A DNA stretch of 64,000 bases from the NCBI GenBank assembly GCA_013141455.1, contig JABFQW010000021.1:62001-126000 (forward strand), in the 5' to 3' direction. Below, piece after piece: positions 17,205 to 25,831 of the stretch. Each line of letters begins with the position of its first letter. Position 1 is the first letter of the stretch. This DNA is from Bacteroidales bacterium. GTDB lineage: Bacteria; Bacteroidota; Bacteroidia; Bacteroidales; F082. The position numbers were made by a program, and so were the translations under genes. Below the pieces are notes generated by a model. That model was not told where the DNA came from. It did no database searches and was given only the letters and a program-made list of their open reading frames with translations.

Positions 17205-17943
17205 GTAAATTAGAAATTGAACTTAAGTATTCACGAAAGCTTTCTTTTTTTCTTCGTCTATTGGCATATCGAGTCATACGACTCTCATTTACAGTGTATT
17301 TTTTTAATGCTTCCTGAAAAATAGTTCTCATTTCAGAACCTTGTTGAGCAGCAAATATTACAGCATCACAAAAAATATCAACTAACATTTTTTCAATTGT
17401 GGGCGAGTTGATTCTGTTTATTGTTTGTAATGGAGCTTCTGAAACCAGAGACTTTACGATAAAAGTTTCTTTTTCATCAGGTAAGTATTTTTCAAATAAA
17501 TCCTTTGTAGGCTCAATAAACACAGAAAATTTATGCTCTTTTAAATAAAAAAAAACCGATTGTGCAGCTTCTTTTTCCACCTCAATAAGTATGTAGAATC
17601 GCCCCGGCTGATGAATCATAAATTCATTTAAAGAAGAGGTATTCCAAATGCATATTCTCAAATATGGAAATTCTTTTTTTAGCTTTGAGTAAACTGATTT
17701 TATTTTAGAAGATATTTCCGGTACATAAACCCTGTTTTTACCAATTGCAAATCTACCTCTTCCAATCCTATTCAAAACGCCAGATTGCACCAAATTATAA
17801 ACTCTCCAATTTATTGTAGTTGTTTTTACTTCCGGTTCCCTTTGTAAATAAAACTTTACAATATCAGATGTTTCAAAGCTTTCTTTGTCTTTGAAAAAAT
17901 CTTTAAGTTGTTCAATATTTAATTTATCTGTTGCGATAGTTAT
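17191..17943 (-). CDS. abiEi: AbiEi-like antitoxin/autoregulator; no standard start codon at its apparent 5' end
   Basis: The frame is open and plainly coding from about 17943 (T-I-A-T-D-K-L-N-I-E-Q-L-K-D-F-F...) through a winged-helix segment (T-S-D-I-V-K-F-Y-L ... T-I-N-W-R-V-Y-N-L-V-Q-S-G-V-L) and R-I-G-R-G-R-F-A-I, to 17191: 250 codons. No ATG, GTG or TTG occurs in the first 50 codons. The first codon after the upstream stop region that could serve is ATA at 17943-17941; TTG-GTG at 17793 would delete the winged helix. Either a rare start is used or the start has mutated. The antitoxin binds its own promoter in characterised systems. It is followed by the toxin gene. Confidence 0.75.
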   Translation of the reverse strand: MTIATDKLNIEQLKDFFKDKESFETSDIVKFYLQREPEVKTTTINWRVYNLVQSGVLNRIGRGRFAIGKNRVYVPEISSKIKSVYSKLKKEFPYLRICIWNTSSLNEFMIHQPGRFYILIEVEKEAAQSVFFYLKEHKFSVFIEPTKDLFEKYLPDEKETFIVKSLVSEAPLQTINRINSPTIEKMLVDIFCDAVIFAAQQGSEMRTIFQEALKKYTVNESRMTRYANRRRKKESFREYLSSISNLRQQS

Positions 17944-17957
17944 AAAAGATTAGAATA

Positions 17958-17965
17958 CAAATATA
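17958..17965 (-). promoter_or_regulatory. -7 element (TATATTTG) for the abiE operon
   Basis: Minus-strand TATATTTG fits TAnnTTTG. TTTG within the right arm of palindromic box 2 lies 22 bases upstream as a possible -33. Transcription would begin only about 10 bases before the coding frame. Confidence 0.55.
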
Positions 17966-17982
17966 ATAAAAAACTATAAATT

Positions 17983-18005
17983 GGCAGCAAAATAAATATG
18001 CTGCC
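17983..18005. promoter_or_regulatory. Palindromic box 2, abiE promoter
   Basis: GGCAGCA-N9-TGCTGCC followed by AATTTATAG on the minus strand: the same arms, spacer length and flank as box 1. It overlaps the presumed -33 element of abiEi, consistent with an autorepressor site. Confidence 0.75.
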
Positions 18006-18067
18006 GAAATATAGCATCGGTGTGTAAGCAAAATTGCAGCTCTTTTGTAAGCTTTGATTTTGAACGT

Positions 18068-18214
18068 TGGCTGTCCATTTTATCTTTTATTTTCTCATTG
18101 CAAAATTACCGCTGTCGTTTCTTTCTTAGTTTTGTTGGTAACTGCCTGATAGCATCATCTCATTCAAACGGTAAATGCTCATCGAAATGTTATCAGCAAT
18201 GTTAACGTTTATAT
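18068..18214 (+). repeat. 145-bp direct repeat, right copy (flanks abiE)
   Basis: Same orientation as 15881-16025, with about 15 scattered differences by eye. The pair encloses the abiE genes and one REP-like half element. The xyl control region begins a few bases after this copy. Confidence 0.8.
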
Positions 18215-18221
18215 CCCCTTA

Positions 18222-18257
18222 ATGGCCAGATAATACTATTTTATGGCCAGATAATAC
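18222..18257 (+). promoter_or_regulatory. 21-bp-spaced direct repeat upstream of xylB (AraC-type operator candidate)
   Basis: 'atggccagataatac' occurs at 18222-18236 and again at 18243-18257, a period of exactly 21 bp (two helical turns). That is the spacing at which AraC-family dimers bind direct half-sites. It lies 48-83 bases before the xylB ATG, and the operon's last gene encodes an AraC-family regulator. Confidence 0.6.
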
Positions 18258-18304
18258 CACTTCAATCGCTTTTTTGTGCGTTATTTTGTAACAAATTACT
18301 ATGC

Positions 18305-19792
18305 ATGATCACACTTGGTATTGATATCGGCAGTTCATCCATCAAAGTATCGTTGTTCGATACCCGGATTGGGAAAAGTATTGCCAGTGTTTCATATCCG
18401 CCCGTTGAAATGGAAATCATTTCTGTGAGGCACTATTGGGCAGAGCAGGACCCGGAACTGTGGATGCAACATCTCCACCAGGCGGTGGATCTATTAAAAA
18501 ACGGTTATCGGGAGGCTTTAAAAGAGGTTGCGGCTATCGGCATTACCTATCAGATGCACGGATTAGTACTGGTTGACAAACAGGGTAAGCCGATTCGAAA
18601 TGCCATTATTTGGTGCGACAGCCGTGCCGTTGACATCGGAAAAAAAGCATTCGGAGATTTAGGAAGCGAATTTTGCCTGAGCCACCTGTTAAACTCTCCG
18701 GGCAACTTTACAGCCTCCAAATTAAAATGGGTAAAAGAGTTTGAACCTGAAGCGTATCAACGCATCCACAAAATCATGCTGCCCGGCGACTATGTCGCTT
18801 TCAGGCTCACCAATCAAATTGCCACCACTGCCTCGGGTCTGTCAGAAGGTATTTTTTGGGATTTTGAAAGGAACACCATATCCGAAGATATATTACACTA
18901 TTACGGTTTTCAGCAGGATATCCTCCCCGAAATAGTGGAAACATTCGCTGTTCAGGGTCGACTGACAGAAGAAATGGCAACGAAACTTGGCATGTCAGCT
19001 TCGACACCGGTTACTTACAGAGCCGGAGATCAGCCCAATAATGCCTTTTCGCTCAAGGTACTGAATCCGGGAGAAGTTGCTGCCACTGCCGGAACATCGG
19101 GCGTGGTTTACGGTGTTACGGAAAATAAGAAATTTGATCCGCTTTCCAGGGTGAATACCTTTCTTCATGTCAATAACACAGCTCAACAACCCAGCTTAGG
19201 GATTTTGCTTTGCCTCAATTCGGTAGGAATCCTGAATTCATGGGCCAAACAACAGTTTTTCAGCAGCGAAATAAGCTACGATACCATGAATCGAATGGCA
19301 TCAGAGGTACCCGAAGGGTCCGAAGGATTGTTCATATTACCCTTTGGCAACGGAGCCGAACGAATGCTTGAAAACAAGAACATCGGCGCTTCCATCCACG
19401 GTCTCAATCTCATAAAGCACCGCAAAGGACATTTTTTAAGAGCCTTGCAGGAAAGCATCGCTTTTGCATTTAATTACGGCATCGGTATGATGCAACCCTT
19501 AGGTCTCGATCTCACAGTAATAAGGGCAGGCAAAGCAAATATGTTTTTAAGCCCGCTGTTTGCTGCCACACTCTCCAATCTGTCAGGCGCTAAAATAGAG
19601 CTCTACAACACCGACGGTGCCGAAGGTGCTGCCAGGGGTGCCGCCATCGGTGCAGGATTTTATGCCAGTCCCAGTGAAGCCTTTGATAATTTACAGGTAC
19701 TTGAGACTTTCGTTCCCGACCGGCATAGCCGCATTGGTGAATACTATCAGCAATGGAAAGAGGTGCTGGAAAACACCCTTCAATCAAAATAA
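18305..19792 (+). CDS. xylB: Xylulokinase
   Basis: 495 residues. FGGY-family kinase phosphorylating D-xylulose to xylulose 5-phosphate. GIDIGSSSIKVSLFD is the N-terminal phosphate loop, ITYQMHGLVLVD and IIWCDSRA fit the substrate region with its Met-His, and LPGDYVAFRLT, YRAGDQPNNAF (catalytic Asp) and TAGTSGVVYG follow. IRAGKANMFLSPLFA lies in the C-terminal ATP-binding part. It heads the xyl operon; the gap to xylA is 21 bases. The start ATG at 18305 follows another ATG (18301) out of frame. Confidence 0.95.
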   Translation: MITLGIDIGSSSIKVSLFDTRIGKSIASVSYPPVEMEIISVRHYWAEQDPELWMQHLHQAVDLLKNGYREALKEVAAIGITYQMHGLVLVDKQGKPIRNAIIWCDSRAVDIGKKAFGDLGSEFCLSHLLNSPGNFTASKLKWVKEFEPEAYQRIHKIMLPGDYVAFRLTNQIATTASGLSEGIFWDFERNTISEDILHYYGFQQDILPEIVETFAVQGRLTEEMATKLGMSASTPVTYRAGDQPNNAFSLKVLNPGEVAATAGTSGVVYGVTENKKFDPLSRVNTFLHVNNTAQQPSLGILLCLNSVGILNSWAKQQFFSSEISYDTMNRMASEVPEGSEGLFILPFGNGAERMLENKNIGASIHGLNLIKHRKGHFLRALQESIAFAFNYGIGMMQPLGLDLTVIRAGKANMFLSPLFAATLSNLSGAKIELYNTDGAEGAARGAAIGAGFYASPSEAFDNLQVLETFVPDRHSRIGEYYQQWKEVLENTLQSK

Positions 19793-19813
19793 AAACTTAA
19801 AAAAGACAAGAAT

Positions 19814-21127
19814 ATGAGCACTGAAAATTTCAAAGGAATCAATCAGATTCAGTTTGAAGGTTCCGAAACCAGAAATCCTTTAGCTTTTCGTTTTTATCAG
19901 CCCGACAGAATTGTTGGCGGAAAACCCATGAAAGAACATTTGAAATTTGCCATGGCATGGTGGCATACCTTATGCGCCAGCGGAAGTGATCCGTTTGGAC
20001 ATGGAACATTTGTTCACTCCTGGGATCAAATCAGCGATCCCATCGCGAAAGGCAAAGCCAGGATGGATGCCGGCTTTGAATTCATGGAAAAGTGCGGCAT
20101 CAATTATTATTGTTTTCATGATTTTGACCTTGTTGAGGAAGGAAAAAGTATTTTGGAATCAGAAAGCAGGTTGCAAAAAATGGTTGAATATGCCAAAAAC
20201 AAACAGGCAGAAACCGGAAAACAACTACTTTGGGGAACGGCCAACCTTTTTTCTCATCCCCGGTATATGAACGGGGCGTCAACCAATCCCGATTTTAATG
20301 TAGTAGCCTATGCCGCCACACAGGTAAAAAATGCGATTGATGCAACCGTTGCACTTGGTGGCACGAATTATGTTTTCTGGGGTGGACGCGAAGGATACCT
20401 TTCACTGCTCAATACCAATATGCAAAAGGAATTGGATCACCTGGCACGATTTCTCGAAATGGCTAAAGATTACGGACGGAGGAACGGTTTTACAGGTACT
20501 TTCCTCATCGAACCAAAACCAATGGAGCCCTCCAAACATCAGTATGATTTTGATGCGGACACCGTGGTTGGCTTTCTCAGGCATTACGGTTTGGATCAGG
20601 ATTTTAAACTGAATATTGAAGTAAATCATGCAACACTGGCAGGCCATACTTTTCAGCACGACTTGCAGGTTGCGGCCAACGCCGGTATGTTGGGATCGAT
20701 TGACGCCAATCGCGGTGACTATCAAAACGGCTGGGACACCGATCAGTTTCCGGTAAATCTTTTTGAACTTACCGAAGCCATGCTCGTCATTCTCGAATCA
20801 GGCGGGATTCAAACCGGGGGGATTAACTTTGATGCCAAAATCAGAAGAAACTCCACCGATCCTCAGGATTTATTTATTGCGCATATTGGTGGAATGGACG
20901 CTTTTGCACGTGCATTGATCGCTGCCGATAACATCATGCAGAAATCTGATTATATGAAATTGAGGAGAGACAGGTACAGCAGCTTCGCTTCAGCCAAAGG
21001 GCTCGATTTTGAAAATGACAAACTGAGTCTGGAGGATCTACGCAACATAGCGATCGCCACTGGTGAGCCAACACAGATCAGTGGAAAACAGGAGTTGTTC
21101 GAATTGATCATCAACACATATCTCTAA
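19814..21127 (+). CDS. xylA: Xylose isomerase, class II (long)
   Basis: 437 residues, the length of class II enzymes. Converts D-xylose to D-xylulose with two divalent metals in a TIM barrel. [13 protein letters not shown] holds the catalytic His and Asp pair, [17 protein letters not shown] the metal-1 Glu and catalytic Lys, [17 protein letters not shown] and [20 protein letters not shown] further metal ligands, and [16 protein letters not shown] the last Asp. It sits between xylB and the transporter with gaps of 21 and 10 bases. Confidence 0.97.
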   Translation: MSTENFKGINQIQFEGSETRNPLAFRFYQPDRIVGGKPMKEHLKFAMAWWHTLCASGSDPFGHGTFVHSWDQISDPIAKGKARMDAGFEFMEKCGINYYCFHDFDLVEEGKSILESESRLQKMVEYAKNKQAETGKQLLWGTANLFSHPRYMNGASTNPDFNVVAYAATQVKNAIDATVALGGTNYVFWGGREGYLSLLNTNMQKELDHLARFLEMAKDYGRRNGFTGTFLIEPKPMEPSKHQYDFDADTVVGFLRHYGLDQDFKLNIEVNHATLAGHTFQHDLQVAANAGMLGSIDANRGDYQNGWDTDQFPVNLFELTEAMLVILESGGIQTGGINFDAKIRRNSTDPQDLFIAHIGGMDAFARALIAADNIMQKSDYMKLRRDRYSSFASAKGLDFENDKLSLEDLRNIAIATGEPTQISGKQELFELIINTYL

Positions 21128-21137
21128 AACGCAAAGA

Positions 21138-22541
21138 ATGGTAAAGTCAACGGAAAATATGCCGGTAAAAGTTGGGGTTAATCTCTATCTGGCGGTCATT
21201 ACATTTACAGCAACCCTGGGTGGTTTACTCTTTGGATATGATACCGCGGTGATTTCGGGTGCCGAAAAATCGGTACAGGCCTATTTGATCGAGAGCCAGG
21301 GATTAAGCACGCTTGTTCACGGCCTCACCATATCAAGTGCTTTGATAGGATGTATTATCGGAGGTGCCATCAGCGGTTATTTCGCCTCACTCTTTGGACG
21401 AAAAAAGTCGCTGATCATTGCAGCAGTCTTATTTTTTTTATCGGCTCTTGGATCTGCTTATCCTGAATTTTTGTTTTTCGAAAAAGACAAGGTCAGCATG
21501 GGTTTGTTGTATATGTTCAATTTCTACCGAATTATTGGAGGCATAGGCGTTGGAATAGCCTCGGCCATTGTTCCCATGTATATTGGCGAAGTTTCTCCCG
21601 CCCATATCCGTGGCCGGCTTGTATCGCTCAACCAGTTTGCCATCATTTTTGGGATGTTGGTGGTTTATTTCGTGAACTGGGGCATTGCCAATGGAAATAG
21701 TCTGGAATGGGTTAACGATATCGGTTGGAGATATATGTTTCTTTCTGAAGCCATTCCGGCCGGATTGTTTGGTGTTTTATTGTTCATGATCCCTGAATCG
21801 CCCAGATATCTGACGCTGAAGAAAAAAGACAACGAAGCACTTCATATTTTAACACGTATCAACGGCGCTGAAAAAGGCCTTGAAATACTTCACGACATTA
21901 AAGGAACCATTGAGCATCACTCAGGCAAGCTGTTTTCCTATGGAAAAATCGTTATTGTCATCGGGATATTGCTTTCGGTATTTCAGCAGTTTGTGGGCAT
22001 CAATGTGGCGCTCTATTTTGCACCACGCATTTTCGAGAGTATGGGAGCTGCCAAAGATGCGTCGATGCTGCAAACCGTTGTAATGGGATTAGTGAATGTG
22101 ATCTTTACAGTTGTTGCTATTCTAACTGTGGACAATCTGGGCAGAAAAATACTGTTGCTGATCGGTTCGGTTGGCATGGCCATCGGTATGTTTGCTATTT
22201 CGGGGCTGGCTTATTTTGAAATCATCGGAACGGGAACATTGGTATTTATCATTATTTATACTGCTTCGTTTATGATGTCGTGGGGGCCGGTTACCTGGGT
22301 GTTGATCTCGGAGATTTTCCCCAATAAAATACGGGGTCAGGCCGTGGCAGTGGCCGTGATGGCACAGTGGGCAGCCAACTACCTGATTTCATCAACCTAT
22401 CCGTCAATGATGGAAAATAGCGGTGCTTTAACCTATGGCTTTTACGGTGCGATGAGTCTGATATCTTTCTTCTTTGTATGGAAAATGGTACCTGAAACCA
22501 AAGGCAAATCTTTGGAGGAGATTGAACATATCTGGAAATAA
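21138..22541 (+). CDS. xylE: Xylose:H+ symporter, MFS sugar porter family
   Basis: 467 residues with 12 transmembrane segments. Sugar-porter signatures are GGLLFGYDTAVISG (TM1), G-R-K-K-S-L-I in loop 2-3, MYIGEVSPAHIRGRLVSLNQ, PESPRYL after TM6, QQFVGINVALYFAPRIF (sugar site of TM7), LGRKILL, and PETKGKSLEEIEHIWK at the end. XylE of E. coli (491 residues) has the same layout. The operon context makes xylose the likely substrate. Confidence 0.93.
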   Translation: MVKSTENMPVKVGVNLYLAVITFTATLGGLLFGYDTAVISGAEKSVQAYLIESQGLSTLVHGLTISSALIGCIIGGAISGYFASLFGRKKSLIIAAVLFFLSALGSAYPEFLFFEKDKVSMGLLYMFNFYRIIGGIGVGIASAIVPMYIGEVSPAHIRGRLVSLNQFAIIFGMLVVYFVNWGIANGNSLEWVNDIGWRYMFLSEAIPAGLFGVLLFMIPESPRYLTLKKKDNEALHILTRINGAEKGLEILHDIKGTIEHHSGKLFSYGKIVIVIGILLSVFQQFVGINVALYFAPRIFESMGAAKDASMLQTVVMGLVNVIFTVVAILTVDNLGRKILLLIGSVGMAIGMFAISGLAYFEIIGTGTLVFIIIYTASFMMSWGPVTWVLISEIFPNKIRGQAVAVAVMAQWAANYLISSTYPSMMENSGALTYGFYGAMSLISFFFVWKMVPETKGKSLEEIEHIWK

Positions 22542-22695
22542 TGAGATTGAATTTTTTCTGAATTGGTTAGTGAAGCGTGATTTGGCAGTCCTTATGGTCT
22601 GCCATTCATATTTTAACATGTCAATTTATGCATGTCTTACGAATAACCCAAATAGATTCACGAATTATATGGCAAAGTCGTTTCGTTTTCTCACG

Positions 22696-22721
22696 CTGAC
22701 AGGACCTACGGACGCTGTCAG
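22696..22721 (+). terminator. Hairpin between xylE and the AraC gene
   Basis: CTGACAG ... CTGTCAG, a 7-bp stem with a 12-base loop, about 155 bases after the transporter stop. No T-tract. The rest of the 22542-22823 gap shows nothing else I can support. Confidence 0.3.
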
Positions 22722-22823
22722 GTTAACAAGACCATTCAGCGTCAATAGACCTGAAAGCGTCGAAAATAGATTTACTAACCAAACGACATTGAATTATATA
22801 GTAATATTACATCACATTATCTT

Positions 22824-23726
22824 ATGGCTGAAATGACTGAAAAAGCTTTGGGACAAAATTATTTTAAAAATGAAGGTTGCCCCATTAACCTCAGCAGGGT
22901 TGACCGCCGTCATAATCTCACCCACGCTTACGATTTAACTGAAACTGAGCACTTTCACGATTTTATCGAATTGGTTTTTATTCTAAATGGCCAGGGTACC
23001 CAGGTTCTGGAAGGAAACGAATATTTAGTTTCGGCAGGCGATGTATTCGTATTGCAAGGGAATCAACGCCATTATTTTAAGGATTCTGGCTCAGTAGAAA
23101 TCGTCAATCTGATGTTCGACGGCCTAAATAACCCAACTATTATTACCGACAAAGTGAAACAACTGGATGGGTATAAAGCATTGTTTATATTGGAGCCGCA
23201 ATACAGGTCGAATTATCATTTTAAAAACATGCTACACCTTACCCGCGACGAGCTTGCCACCATCGAGGTAATTTTAAACACCATGTTTGCCGAGCAAAAT
23301 CAAAAAATGGCGGGTTATGAGATCATTCTTGTCAATCGTCTCGAAGAGTTGATCATCCTGCTTTCGAGGCAATATTCCAGTATAAAAACAACAAAAGCCA
23401 AAGCCCTGGTCCGCATTGGCAAGGTGATCGACTATTTAGAAAACAACTTTCGCGAAAACATTTATATCGAAATGCTCTCCGAAATAGCCTTTATGTCGAA
23501 ACGCAATTTCATGCGTACTTTTCATGGAGCAGTTGGCTCATCACCCATTAATTACCTGAAACAGGTGCGTTTACAAAAAGCCAGGGCCTTGTTGCGGGAA
23601 AGCAATCTTCAGGTTGACGAAATCTCTTCCGCCTGCGGATTTGCCGACAGTAATTATTTTATCAAATGCTTCCGTCAGGCCTACGGTACAACGCCGAATA
23701 AATTCAGAACGCGGTTTAAACAGTAG
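22824..23726 (+). CDS. AraC-family transcriptional regulator, probable xyl regulator
   Basis: 300 residues. The N-terminal cupin sensor (about residues 25-120) has HFHDFIELVFILNGQGTQ and the GDVFVLQGNQRHYF turn. The C-terminal double helix-turn-helix (about 195-297) has FRENIYIEMLSEIAFMSKRNF and the second helix VDEISSACGFADSNYFIKCF, then RQAYGTTPNKFRTRF. It lies 283 bases after the xylose symporter on the same strand. The 21-bp direct repeat before xylB fits an AraC-type site, so xylose-responsive activation of the operon is a reasonable inference. Confidence 0.88.
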   Translation: MAEMTEKALGQNYFKNEGCPINLSRVDRRHNLTHAYDLTETEHFHDFIELVFILNGQGTQVLEGNEYLVSAGDVFVLQGNQRHYFKDSGSVEIVNLMFDGLNNPTIITDKVKQLDGYKALFILEPQYRSNYHFKNMLHLTRDELATIEVILNTMFAEQNQKMAGYEIILVNRLEELIILLSRQYSSIKTTKAKALVRIGKVIDYLENNFRENIYIEMLSEIAFMSKRNFMRTFHGAVGSSPINYLKQVRLQKARALLRESNLQVDEISSACGFADSNYFIKCFRQAYGTTPNKFRTRFKQ

Positions 23727-23770
23727 TTTTTGTTTCAGTATTGTTGGCCGGTGGTTTTTTCAAGTTGCAA

Positions 23771-25507
23771 TTACCTCACAAACGACCAGCTTTTAAACGT
23801 GCACCAGTTATAGGCATAGCCACCTGGTCCGCTACCTGGTTCGTTGCTGTTTTCGACCAGTCCCGCCGCGCTGAATGCTTCATCCGCGACAAGGTTCGTA
23901 CTCGCGATCACGCGTCCGTTGGCGTCCACCGAAAATGAACCGTCCACAAAATTAGTTGTAGAAATATGCGAACCATTCGGAAACTCAACGTTTATCGCCA
24001 TACCCATTTGTGATACCGATCCGAAAGCTGCAGGCAAAAATGCCATACTGAGGGTGGCCACAGGTACGATGGGTGATGTTGCCCCAAAAGCGGGATCGCT
24101 GCAGGTGGCGCTCGTTACGCTCAACAATTGCGGGTAACCGGGCACAGAGGCTGTTGAAACAAGCGTAATATTGAATGTAAAGCTCTTGTTAACAATCGTT
24201 GGCGGATCCGATTCGTTCGGTACCCTTGCCGTATAATAAAAAGTCCCACTCCATACACCGTCGTATTTGTTGTCGAATCCCCCGTTGCCCGCACAGATGC
24301 TGTAAAGCTGAGCCACCGTCGGGAGTGTACCGTTGTTTTCGGTCTGGTATGTCCACAGCTTTGACATAATCACCGAAAGACTGACGTCGATAGCCGCGTT
24401 TTTCAATAATTCATGTGTTTGTCCCACCAGATTTGCGATAAATGGCGTCGAAAATGAATTTCCTGAACGGGTGCAAACCGAGTTTGGCATTTGAATATGA
24501 CAAGCTGGTGCACTCACCACATTGGCCGTTCCCGGATCGACATATCCAAGATTACAGCCATTGGCTCCTTCCTGCGATTCAACGAAATAAAGATGCTCCC
24601 AGATGGGTGAGTTTCCAAAGTCATTTTGATAGAGCTGTTCAAAATCGTCAGTTTCGTTTGTTTTGGCATCCGCACCTGACATCAAAATGATGGCATTATC
24701 CAAGATATGCGGGTTTTGTTTTTCAACGGCCTGTAACAGATAACAAAAACGTTTGTGATACCAATAATTATCGAGTGCAACATAATCATCACCACCCATC
24801 GAAATATTGATGATGATGGGTTGGTTATGGTCGTAGGCATAATTCAGGAGTTCGAGTATCTTCTGCATCGATTTGTACGTATCGGCGCCGGCTGTTGGTG
24901 TTTCAGGATTATACACCGTAACATCGTTGACGTTTGCACTTACACCTCCGGCAGCAGCAAGATCACCAACTGCATCCTTATGCAATATATTTTCGCTGCA
25001 TCCCATATCAGCCGAAACATCGATGGTTTGCACCAGACTGTTCTTATCTCCGGTTACCGATACACGTCCGCACTGGTCTAAGTAGCCTTTCGCATGAACG
25101 ATGTCATTCGGAAAAGCATCTACCACGTAGGAACTCTCATACATAGCTGCCAGAAATGCATCCGTGCCGGCAACATCAATGGTTGCAAGAAATAAGCCTG
25201 CATTGGGAACCTGGGCGATGATTGTTCCATCGTTTTGTGAAACCAATTGGGTCAGTTGTGCCGCAGTGGCATCAGTTGTTAGTATAACAAACTGTCCGGG
25301 AAAAACGGAATCACTTGTCGTTGAACCATTTTCCCTTGTAAAAGTCAGTTTGTCAGGTGCAGGATAGGCCGTTGTATGATCAAATGAATCCGCGAGCAAA
25401 CCAGATGGATTTTCATTCCCATCTTTCTTATTGCAAGCGGACAAAACGAAAAGTATAAGACCAACTGTGATCATCAGATAAACCGGGATGAAGCGTGAAG
25501 TTTTCAT
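23771..25507 (-). CDS. Subtilase-like (S8) surface lipoprotein
   Basis: 578 residues. A lipoprotein signal peptide ends in LFVLSAC (lipobox Cys at about residue 25). Residues 65-140 look like an inhibitor I9-type propeptide (F-V-I-L-T-T-D-A-T-A ... I-I-A-Q-V-P-N-A-G-L). The protease-like region has IIINISMGG (oxyanion-side strand) and SGNSFSTPFIANLVG, matching the S8 'GTSMATPhvAG' with Ser. The Asp and His assignments are unclear: HKDAVGDLAAAGGV may stand for HGTHVAG, and the Asp region is shortened. About 150 C-terminal residues are a beta-rich module. Activity is uncertain. Confidence 0.7.
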   Translation of the reverse strand: MKTSRFIPVYLMITVGLILFVLSACNKKDGNENPSGLLADSFDHTTAYPAPDKLTFTRENGSTTSDSVFPGQFVILTTDATAAQLTQLVSQNDGTIIAQVPNAGLFLATIDVAGTDAFLAAMYESSYVVDAFPNDIVHAKGYLDQCGRVSVTGDKNSLVQTIDVSADMGCSENILHKDAVGDLAAAGGVSANVNDVTVYNPETPTAGADTYKSMQKILELLNYAYDHNQPIIINISMGGDDYVALDNYWYHKRFCYLLQAVEKQNPHILDNAIILMSGADAKTNETDDFEQLYQNDFGNSPIWEHLYFVESQEGANGCNLGYVDPGTANVVSAPACHIQMPNSVCTRSGNSFSTPFIANLVGQTHELLKNAAIDVSLSVIMSKLWTYQTENNGTLPTVAQLYSICAGNGGFDNKYDGVWSGTFYYTARVPNESDPPTIVNKSFTFNITLVSTASVPGYPQLLSVTSATCSDPAFGATSPIVPVATLSMAFLPAAFGSVSQMGMAINVEFPNGSHISTTNFVDGSFSVDANGRVIASTNLVADEAFSAAGLVENSNEPGSGPGGYAYNWCTFKSWSFVR

Positions 25508-25831
25508 TTGGAGAAGTTTATTAAGAACGTTCTAAATATTTTCCTTTTTGACTTATTGACAGATCATCTGTTTTTTGACACACCGGGAACTGATTTACCC
25601 TTCAAAAAGATTCAGGTTTATGAGATTCACTCTGATAACAGAATCATACAAATTATATCAAGCATGTAAAGATAGTCTAAAAAAAGGCATTTCCAAGATT
25701 GATTTACCAGCTTCGATAAATCATTCCTGATCAGAAAATAAAACGCCGGTTTCCCTTATATTACCCACCATCTTCGTACATTTACACCCAAAAATTATTA
25801 AAATTTTGTCCTATAATCCTTAAACTTTCGA
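25508..25831. other. Intergenic region between the subtilase-like gene and kbl
   Basis: 324 bases of A+T-rich sequence separating two divergent genes. The only signal I see is TACATTTA at 25777-25784, a possible -7 element for kbl. No gene or repeat is supported. Confidence 0.5.
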
